Assembly: GCA_028285285.1 (NCBI GenBank)
Contig: JANQPW010000625.1
Coordinates: 1-10,842, forward strand
From: Silvanigrellales bacterium
Lineage (GTDB): Bacteria > Bdellovibrionota_B > Oligoflexia > Silvanigrellales > Silvanigrellaceae
Reading direction: 5' to 3'
Length of the DNA stretch: 10,842 nt
Part shown: in pieces, positions 1 to 5,509 of the stretch
Numbering within the stretch: position 1 is the first letter of the stretch
Layout of the letters: the number at the start of each line of letters is the position of its first letter
Notes under the pieces: generated by a model
Database searches by the model: none
What the model saw: the letters and a program-made list of their open reading frames with translations, nothing else
Told to the model about the DNA's origin: nothing
Made by a program: the position numbers and the translations under genes

Positions 1-110
1 CCCAGAGTTCCATTGATGGAGCTTCCTTTGGCTTCGCCTGCTTGGGCAATAAGGCCCTTCCAAGGATAAACAACGTTCTCCAAACGGGGAGCCAACAAGC
101 TTTCGTACAT
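1..110 (-). CDS. 5' end of a probable class I/II PLP-dependent aminotransferase (truncated by window edge)
   Basis: Only the first 36 codons are inside the window. The reading frame opens with ATG at 110-108, preceded by a strong GGAGG Shine-Dalgarno at 122-118 with a 7-base spacer, so the start is well supported. The peptide begins MYESLLAPRLENVVYP and continues WKGLIAQAGEAK, then SINGTLG. The order KG-[IL]-x-x-Q-x-x-EAK-x4-N-x-T-[IL]-G resembles, from memory, the N-terminal arm of a family of class I/II aspartate/tyrosine-type aminotransferases. No catalytic residues are visible because the fragment is too short. It lies 39 bases after the stop of the sensor kinase on the same strand, so it may be the last visible gene of that operon. 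The gene itself is likely real; the family assignment is tentative. Confidence 0.55.
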   Translation of the reverse strand, partial: MYESLLAPRLENVVYPWKGLIAQAGEAKGSSINGTL

Positions 111-149
111 GGGTTCGCCTCCGATCTTTCGCAGTTTGCGTCACGCTCC

Positions 150-1604
150 TCAGGATTGAAGCGGATTGTGGGGCGTTGTGCAAGTCGTGCCGGAAGAAAG
201 ATGGTTTTCAGTGGAGAAGGTCAACGCCACAGTGAGTCCACCCCTTTTGTTCGCGCCGAGGCTCAGAGAACCGTTTTGGGCAATTTGCAGTCTCTTCGCG
301 AGGTGGAGCCCCAAACCATGCCCACCCGTGCTTCGCGAGCGAGCCGGGTCAGGTCTATAGAAAGGACGGTTCAGTTGGGCGATCTCCGTCTCGGCAGGCG
401 CTGGGCCATGGTCGGAAAGAGTGAGGATGAGAGACGGGTTGTGCGGAGCGTGGGGAAGCTCATTTTCAAGCAAAAACTCGATCTCCACTCGCAGGCTATT
501 CGTTGCGTGTTTGCGCACATTCTCCAGAATGTTTTTCAAAACGATGCGGGTGAGATGGGTGTTGCAGCTGACGAGAAAATCAGGCTGGGGCGGTGGGTTG
601 TCCTTTCTGCCGATCTCGTTGAGCGAGAGGCCTTCCTGTTTGGCCAAATGCAGCAGCATCTGACGGAGGTCTCCCAGGGAAAGCTCTTCAAGGGGAGCAC
701 TTTCCCCGTGTGAAAAACGAAAGCTCTCCAGCAGCTGGTCGGTGAGGTGCCGCAGATCATCAATGTCAGTCACGATCCGTTCTCTCTCATGGCTTTTTTC
801 GAGGAGCTCAGCAGCCACCCGCAATCGTGTGAGAGGCGATCGAAGCTCATGAGAGACATCGGCCAGAAGCCGGTCACGCACCGTGATTTCTTCTGAGATA
901 CGGGCAGCCATCTCATTGAACGACTGGCTCAGAAGGGCCCATTCATCCTTGCCCCTCACTGGCAGGCGTGCTTGGAAGTTTCCACCGGCAAAGTCTTCCA
1001 GCCCGCGCTTAATGGAGCGTAAGGGGGAGACGAAATGCTGGGTGATGGCAAATGTTCCTGCAATGAGAGCTAAAAGAGCAACGATGAGAATTCCGAGGGC
1101 TATACTGTTGATTTGAAGTCCGCGTGCGGTTGCAAGCTGCCAAACGCCGAGATGTGAAGTGTGCTGCAGCACAACCCCTGCGGCACTGCGGCTAAATTTC
1201 CAGCGGGTGGAGGAGCCCCATCTCTTCCATTCGCTCCATTTGTGGTGAGGAGGTCGAGATGACTCTGCTCCCCTTGGGAAATCTCCGTCTGGCACAAGGG
1301 CGTTTCCCAAAGTGAGGCTTTTGTCATGTGCTTGCCAGAAAGCCTGAAGTTGGAACCTTCCTGCGAAGTCTTGTAGAGACTGCGCGGGCTGTGAACTAGC
1401 CAGAACCGATCTTTCAACCAGTTCAAGATAGTGCTCGAGGACCGGTCGTAGCCAATCTCCGGTGAGACTCTGCTCAAAAACCCGCTGCGCACCCCAGCGC
1501 ACGGTGACTGTTGCGCAAAAGGTCATGGCCAGAAAAGTGAGAAAGATCTTCATGATGATGGAGCGTCTGGGATCAATGGCCCTGAACCATCTTGTTGCCC
1601 TCAT
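150..1604 (-). CDS. CpxA-like membrane sensor histidine kinase
   Basis: This is a 484-residue two-component sensor kinase of the inner membrane, expected to autophosphorylate on His and pass the phosphate to the regulator encoded just upstream. Visible order: transmembrane segment 1 at about 18-36; periplasmic sensor loop at about 40-163; transmembrane segment 2 at about 166-187; HAMP linker at about 188-240; dimerisation and phosphoacceptor helix with SHELRSPLTRLR (His252); N box LKNILENVRKHA (356-367, Asn362); G1 box DHGPAP (398-403); F box RPFYR (413-417); G2 box GGHGLGLHLAKR (427-438). The RPFYR..ARxRxxGGxGLGL stretch is close to E. coli CpxA. The G1 box has Ala where most kinases have Gly (DxGPG), a mild oddity. 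ATG at 1604 has AAGGTGG seven bases upstream; Met18 is an alternative with no ribosome site. The kinase starts three bases after the regulator stop codon. The specific stimulus cannot be read from the sequence. Confidence 0.93.
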   Translation of the reverse strand: MRATRWFRAIDPRRSIIMKIFLTFLAMTFCATVTVRWGAQRVFEQSLTGDWLRPVLEHYLELVERSVLASSQPAQSLQDFAGRFQLQAFWQAHDKSLTLGNALVPDGDFPRGAESSRPPHHKWSEWKRWGSSTRWKFSRSAAGVVLQHTSHLGVWQLATARGLQINSIALGILIVALLALIAGTFAITQHFVSPLRSIKRGLEDFAGGNFQARLPVRGKDEWALLSQSFNEMAARISEEITVRDRLLADVSHELRSPLTRLRVAAELLEKSHERERIVTDIDDLRHLTDQLLESFRFSHGESAPLEELSLGDLRQMLLHLAKQEGLSLNEIGRKDNPPPQPDFLVSCNTHLTRIVLKNILENVRKHATNSLRVEIEFLLENELPHAPHNPSLILTLSDHGPAPAETEIAQLNRPFYRPDPARSRSTGGHGLGLHLAKRLQIAQNGSLSLGANKRGGLTVALTFSTENHLSSGTTCTTPHNPLQS

Positions 1605-1607
1605 GAC

Positions 1608-2327
1608 TCATCCACCTTGGCCATCGGAATCACTGCTTCCTCCAATGAAAACGTAACCTGTTCCCCAAACCGTCTTGATCCAGCGTGATGCCTTTCCAGA
1701 GTCTCCCAGCTTGTGACGCAGCCGGCTCACCATGATGTCAACGGCACGGTCCACAGCACTCCACTCGCTGCCACGCACAGAGTCTAGAATCTGTTCCCGG
1801 GTGAGCACGCGGCCGGGCTTTTGGGCAAAAACGCAGAGGAGTTCAAATTCTGTGGTGGTGAGATCCAGGCTTCTGTTCGACAGCGTCGCCATTTGGCGGC
1901 TTGTGTTGATGCTGAGTTCCCCAAACTGCCAGTTCTGATGCAGAGCGTTTTGACTACGCCTCACAAGACTTCCCAGTCGGGCTACGAGTTCTCGCGGTTC
2001 GAAGGGTTTTGCGAGATAGTCATCAGCCCCAATTTCGAGGCCCAGCACGCGATCACTGAGCTCACCTCTTGCGGTGAGCATCAATATGGGAACGTCGGAG
2101 AAACTCCGAATCCGTTTACAGGTTTGAAAGCCGTCTTCACCGGGGAGCATCACATCAAGAATAACGCAGTCAAAGGCATTTCGTTGCAGTTGCCTCAATC
2201 CAGATTTCCCACTCTCAGCCCAGGTGACGGCGAAATTGTGGCGTTTGAGATAGGTCGTTATGAGATCGGCCAAGGAAGAATCATCGTCAACGAGCAGGGC
2301 TGTGTGTTGGGGTGTGAGTTCCGTCAC
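1608..2327 (-). CDS. OmpR/CpxR-family response regulator
   Basis: A DNA-binding response regulator of 239 residues when started at GTG 2327-2325. The receiver domain (about 9-125) has acidic Asp14-Asp16, phosphoacceptor Asp58 in VILDVMLPGEDG, Thr85 in LTARG and Lys107 in AKPFEPREL. The winged-helix DNA-binding domain (about 133-228) includes LTTTEFELL, GRVLTREQILD, VDIMVSRLRHKLGD and the terminal WGTGYVF motif. Both domains look intact. The open frame extends further upstream to a TTG at 2447, but that region is the end of the lipoprotein gene. The GTG one base past the lipoprotein stop has a good Shine-Dalgarno (2342-2336) and gives the normal family length. It sits between the envelope lipoprotein and its cognate kinase, so it is the presumed output of this pathway. 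Confidence 0.94.
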   Translation of the reverse strand: MTELTPQHTALLVDDDSSLADLITTYLKRHNFAVTWAESGKSGLRQLQRNAFDCVILDVMLPGEDGFQTCKRIRSFSDVPILMLTARGELSDRVLGLEIGADDYLAKPFEPRELVARLGSLVRRSQNALHQNWQFGELSINTSRQMATLSNRSLDLTTTEFELLCVFAQKPGRVLTREQILDSVRGSEWSAVDRAVDIMVSRLRHKLGDSGKASRWIKTVWGTGYVFIGGSSDSDGQGG

Positions 2328-2328
2328 T

Positions 2329-2808
2329 TCAATGTCTTCCTCTGCGACGTTTTTGGATCCACCCTGCGATGCGCTCTTTTTGCTCAGCACTGAGGGTTGC
2401 ATGAAAGGTTGCGATTGCTGAAGCAGCTTCGTCGAGCTGCGATTCAAAACTCTTTATTCGTGTTTCATAGGCCACTAAGATATCATCTTTGCTCAGAGAA
2501 CTCTGCATGATGAGTTGAGAAACTTCGTCGGCAAGAGGTTTGTTGGCCTCTAGGTGTTGTTCTCTCAATTGCAGCAAAGTGAGGGCGAGGTTTTCAAACT
2601 CCTTTTCCTGAACTTCGGTGAGATCAAGTCGTCCGGAGACCTTGTCTGTGATGTGGGCCGCATTTTCTGCAGGGCTTGAGTTCTTCCAATCATGGCAAGC
2701 CCCGAGAGCGGCTAAACCCAAGCCGGCGACGAGGACTCCCGCAACTGATTTTACAAAAGTTTTCAGGGTGCTCTTTGAGATGCGTTTGGTTTTCTCGAGT
2801 TTTTTCAC
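2329..2808 (-). CDS. Spy/CpxP-like periplasmic lipoprotein (LTxxQ motifs)
   Basis: A 159-residue small envelope protein. The N-terminus is very basic (MKKLEKTKR...), followed by a hydrophobic segment (about 19-37) ending in LAALGAC, a convincing lipobox with Cys38 as the lipidated residue. The mature part is mostly predicted helix and carries LDLTEVQ (61-67) and LSAEQ (139-143), matching the two LTxxQ-type motifs of the CpxP/Spy/CnrX family, then a basic tail QKRRRGRH. CpxP and Spy are periplasmic chaperones or stress sensors, and CpxP inhibits its kinase. By position this protein may do the same for the neighbouring kinase (inference). E. coli CpxP and Spy are soluble, so the lipobox is a difference. 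The start is GTG with AAGGA eight bases upstream. It is the first gene of the operon. Confidence 0.8.
   Translation of the reverse strand: MKKLEKTKRISKSTLKTFVKSVAGVLVAGLGLAALGACHDWKNSSPAENAAHITDKVSGRLDLTEVQEKEFENLALTLLQLREQHLEANKPLADEVSQLIMQSSLSKDDILVAYETRIKSFESQLDEAASAIATFHATLSAEQKERIAGWIQKRRRGRH
2336..2342 (-). promoter_or_regulatory. Ribosome binding site deciding the GTG start of the response regulator
   Basis: The minus strand reads GAGGAAG here, eight bases before GTG 2327-2325 and inside the last codons of the lipoprotein gene. The GTG follows the lipoprotein TGA (2331-2329) after a single base, a classic coupling geometry. This supports the short regulator start over the upstream TTG at 2447. 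Confidence 0.65.
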
Positions 2809-2891
2809 GGTTTCGTTCCTTTTTTCTTTGAGTGAGCTTTATTGCTCCTAGGTTCACTATCGCTTCTGGAGACTTCAGGAGTTTTTCGAAA

Positions 2892-2908
2892 TGTATCAAT
2901 TTGTATCA
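2892..2908 (-). promoter_or_regulatory. Candidate response-regulator box: direct repeat upstream of the lipoprotein operon
   Basis: On the plus strand two TGTATCA heptamers sit exactly 10 bp apart (2892-2898 and 2902-2908), giving GTATC-AATTT-GTATC. OmpR-family regulators bind tandem half-sites one helical turn apart, and the E. coli CpxR box is GTAAA-N5-GTAAA, which has the same spacing. The site is 84-100 bases upstream of the lipoprotein GTG start, a plausible place for autoregulation. I did not find a convincing -35/-10 pair next to it, and the half-site differs from CpxR's in two of five bases. Confidence 0.35.
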
Positions 2909-3189
2909 GGCGGAAAGCGTGAAGATGCGTGGTTTTCTTGCTCTATTGGGCTTTGGCAACGATTTGTTACTTTTGTTTCGATTCAAAGTTTTTTTGACAC
3001 GAGAACAAGAAAATTTTTTTAACTGTATGAATTGTAACTTCCTGAGTAACTGGAAAAATAGCCTCTAATTTTTAAAAAAACACACAAAGCTTTGAGCAAT
3101 AAAGTTGACGGGTGCATTTTTATGAATCTCGTGCAGCGTTCATGATTGTAGATTGAGAGTTGGCCAGGTGGACAGTTTTTGATTTTGTC

Positions 3190-3206
3190 CCCAAAAGTTC
3201 TTTGGG
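3190..3206 (+). other. Small hairpin in the subtilase leader
   Basis: CCCAAA (3190-3195) and TTTGGG (3201-3206) form a perfect 6-bp stem around the loop AGTTC, 57 bases before the subtilase ATG. There is no following U-run, so it is not a standard terminator. It could be a leader structure or chance. Confidence 0.3.
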
Positions 3207-3263
3207 TGTCTGGGTTTGTTCAACTGGAATTCTCAATTTATATCGGAAACGTAAGGAGATTCT

Positions 3264-5396
3264 ATGAGGAAACTGTTTCTTTCGTTCGCGGGTGTGACGA
3301 TTGCGAGCGCCGCCCTTGGTGCCGGATCCATTAAGCAAACACACATCGCAGCGCTCAATGGAGTGCGCAACACAGAGCTCCCCCGCGTGAAAGGAGAGTT
3401 CCTTGTTACGATAAATGGGTCTGTTGAAAATTCTCCCGCACTTGATCGCCTCCTTGAGCAGGGTGCAAAAATCATCCGTCGTTACCGCTCTTCTGAAACA
3501 GTTTTGGTGAAAATGCCATCTTCTGAGGGCTCTGTGTCATTTCGTCAGGCCATGACAGGTCTTCTCGCAGCGGAAGATGTGAAGAATGTTGAGGCCAACA
3601 CTGTCCTCAAAATGCTTGCCGTTCCCGACGATGAGCGCTTTTCTGAACTCTACGGCATGCAGAACACGGGTCAAACAGAGGGCCTCGAAGGGGCGGACAT
3701 TCGCGCCACCGAAGCCTGGGACGTCACAACCGGATCTCTCGATGTGTTGGTTGGAGTTATTGACACGGGTATAGACGGCACTCACCCAGACCTCGTCGAC
3801 AACATGTGGTCGAACCCCGGCGAAACGGGTTTGGATGAAAATGGCAACGACAAAGCCACCAACGGCATTGATGATGATGAAAATGGTTATGTCGATGATC
3901 ACAGTGGCTGGGATTTTGTGAACAACGACAATGATCCTTTTGATGATCAGGGCCATGGAACACACTGTGCAGGCACCATCGGTGCAAAAGGCAACAATGG
4001 CATTGGTGTTGCGGGAGTCAATTGGGAAGTTTCCCTGGTGGGCTTGAAGTTCTTGGGGGGTGATGGCACCGGAACATTGAGCGATGCCCTTGCTGCCATT
4101 GAGTACAGCACCACTCTCGGAGTGAACCTCACGAGCAACAGTTGGGGAGGCGGCGGCTACTCCGAGCCTATGGCTGACGCCATCCGTGAGGCAGAATCGG
4201 CAGGCATTTTGTTTGTTGCAGCTGCTGGTAACGAATCAAATGACAATGATCGCAATCCTAGTTATCCTTCGAGTTACCCCCTTTCAAATGTGATTTCGGT
4301 TGCGGCCACAGATCACAACGATGAGCTGGCTTTTTTCTCAAACTACGGCAGAAATACAGTTCATTTGGCTGCTCCCGGAGTTGATGTTCTGTCAACAGTG
4401 CCTGGAAACAAATACGACTTTTACAGCGGCACATCTATGGCTTGCCCACACGTGGCAGGAGCCGCTGCCCTTCTGTGGTCGGAGTTTCCTGACGCGAGCT
4501 TTCACGAGATCAAGGCGCGGTTGATTGGAAATGTGCAGGGCATTTCGAGTGTGCGGAGCTCAACCATTGCCGCTGGTCGCCTGAGTCTCCCCTTGGCCCT
4601 TGAGCAAGACGAAGTGAGTCCTTCAGCTGTGGAAACCGTGACAGTGGACAGTGCAGATCTCTTCACAGCTGATATTAGCTGGACCATAGCAGGAGACGAT
4701 GACACTGAGGGCCGAGCGCACAGCTACGAATTGCGCTACCTCGCTGAGGAAGACTTTGGCACCTTGGCCTGGGAAGACGCTGCTGTGTTGGCGGTTGTTC
4801 GCGACACTGACCCTGGGGAAGCACTTGAAAGTTTGGGAACCCAACTGGAAAACTTAGAAGATGACTTCCGCGGATATCTGGCGGTTCGGGCGGCCGACAA
4901 CGTCGGAAACTTTGGTGAGTTTTCGCAAGAGACTTTTGTTCAGCTTGCCGACCGTGTTTTCCTTGCCCAAGTGAATGCCGACGACACGACTGGTGTTGAA
5001 TTTGAAGGCACTTGGGGAGTGGAGGAACAGGAAGATGGTTCACTCGTGTTTAGCGATAGTCCAGAGGGCAGCTACACAGAAGAGACCAACACAAGTCTCA
5101 CACTTCCCTTCGTGGATGGCAACTTCTCTGTGCAGACATACCTCACCTTCTGGAACACCTACGACCTGGAGCCAAGGTATGACTATGGGTTTGTTGAAAT
5201 CCGTGTTCCCGGAGGAGAGTGGGTTGAGCTGGAGCAAGTGAATGGTGTGAAGTCTCGCCACAAGGTCATCATTGCTCTTCCCGAGGAGTTTTCTGGTGCG
5301 GAGAGCCTGCAGGTTCGCTTCCGCCTGAGCACCGATGTGTCGATCAACTACGACGGCTGGAAAATCGAAAACGTTTCCTTTGTGCAGGCGCTCTAA
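3264..5396 (+). CDS. Secreted subtilisin-like serine protease (S8 family) with C-terminal beta-rich domains
   Basis: A 710-residue preproprotein. Residues 1-20 are a Sec-type signal peptide (MRKLFLSFAGVTIASAALGA). An I9-like propeptide spans about 40-118, and the mature start is probably near VPDDERFSELYGMQNTGQ (120-137). The catalytic domain (about 145-445) has Asp167 in VIDTG, His231 in GHGTHCAG, oxyanion Asn323 in AAGNE and Ser391 in GTSMACPHVAGAAAL, so the enzyme should be active. An Asp/Asn-rich insertion at about 183-228 (DDDENGYVDD and neighbours) looks like a calcium-binding loop. The region at about 450-560 resembles a fibronectin-III-like fold, and about 565-710 ends in YDGWKIENVSF, the pattern closing jelly-roll domains of many secreted proteins. 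ATG has AAGGAG five bases upstream. The presumed role is extracellular or periplasmic protein degradation. It is transcribed away from the envelope-stress operon. Confidence 0.93.
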   Translation: MRKLFLSFAGVTIASAALGAGSIKQTHIAALNGVRNTELPRVKGEFLVTINGSVENSPALDRLLEQGAKIIRRYRSSETVLVKMPSSEGSVSFRQAMTGLLAAEDVKNVEANTVLKMLAVPDDERFSELYGMQNTGQTEGLEGADIRATEAWDVTTGSLDVLVGVIDTGIDGTHPDLVDNMWSNPGETGLDENGNDKATNGIDDDENGYVDDHSGWDFVNNDNDPFDDQGHGTHCAGTIGAKGNNGIGVAGVNWEVSLVGLKFLGGDGTGTLSDALAAIEYSTTLGVNLTSNSWGGGGYSEPMADAIREAESAGILFVAAAGNESNDNDRNPSYPSSYPLSNVISVAATDHNDELAFFSNYGRNTVHLAAPGVDVLSTVPGNKYDFYSGTSMACPHVAGAAALLWSEFPDASFHEIKARLIGNVQGISSVRSSTIAAGRLSLPLALEQDEVSPSAVETVTVDSADLFTADISWTIAGDDDTEGRAHSYELRYLAEEDFGTLAWEDAAVLAVVRDTDPGEALESLGTQLENLEDDFRGYLAVRAADNVGNFGEFSQETFVQLADRVFLAQVNADDTTGVEFEGTWGVEEQEDGSLVFSDSPEGSYTEETNTSLTLPFVDGNFSVQTYLTFWNTYDLEPRYDYGFVEIRVPGGEWVELEQVNGVKSRHKVIIALPEEFSGAESLQVRFRLSTDVSINYDGWKIENVSFVQAL

Positions 5397-5469
5397 CCAA
5401 AATAGAGCGACCTCACACCTTCCGAGAAATCTCAAAGCGTTTTCATACCGACAGCAATGCACTACGATG

Positions 5470-5498
5470 TTTCCAAAAGAGTTCTCATCTTTTGGAGG
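5470..5498 (+). promoter_or_regulatory. Inverted repeat that would sequester the glpD Shine-Dalgarno
   Basis: CCAAAAGA (5473-5480) and TCTTTTGG (5488-5495) are perfect complements around the 7-base loop GTTCTCA. The stem extends by U5472-A5496 and two U-G wobbles (5471/5497 and 5470/5498), giving up to 11 pairs. The right arm runs through GGAGG (5494-5498), the only ribosome site for the ATG at 5510. In RNA the structure would hide that site, suggesting translational control. The absence of a U-run argues against a terminator. Confidence 0.45.
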
Positions 5499-5509
5499 GG
5501 TTCGTCGTC

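Larger units (their letters stand above)
2809..3263. other. Divergent intergenic region between the two-component operon and the subtilase gene
   Basis: These 455 bases contain no credible gene; the short frames across them lack ribosome sites or recognisable composition. The region must hold the promoters for both flanking units. It contains the direct repeat at 2892-2908, an AT-rich block at about 2985-3120 with TTGACA at 2994-2999 but no well-spaced -10, a second loose direct repeat GTAAC-N7-GTAAC at 3034-3050, a perfect 10-bp palindrome CAAAGCTTTG at 3085-3094, and a hairpin at 3190-3206. Confidence 0.6.

Noticed and set aside
42..713. Plus-strand open frame of 223 codons
   Set aside because: It is antisense to the sensor kinase, has low-complexity basic composition and no ribosome site; the kinase domains on the other strand are unambiguous.
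1821..2393. Plus-strand open frame of 190 codons
   Set aside because: It is the complement of the response regulator, whose receiver and winged-helix motifs are intact; no family resemblance is seen in this frame.
2328..2447. Upstream extension of the response regulator to a TTG at 2447
   Set aside because: It would add 40 residues with no receiver-domain similarity, overlap the lipoprotein gene by 119 bases and lack a ribosome site. The GTG at 2327 is better in every respect.
3216..3244. Possible promoter TTGTTC-N17-TATATC before the subtilase
   Set aside because: It matches consensus at only 7 of 12 positions and would put the transcript start at the ribosome site, leaving almost no leader.
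3868..3954. GAT-rich stretch in the subtilase that looks like a simple repeat
   Set aside because: It encodes the Asp/Asn-rich insertion between the catalytic Asp and His, common in secreted subtilases, so it is explained by protein function.
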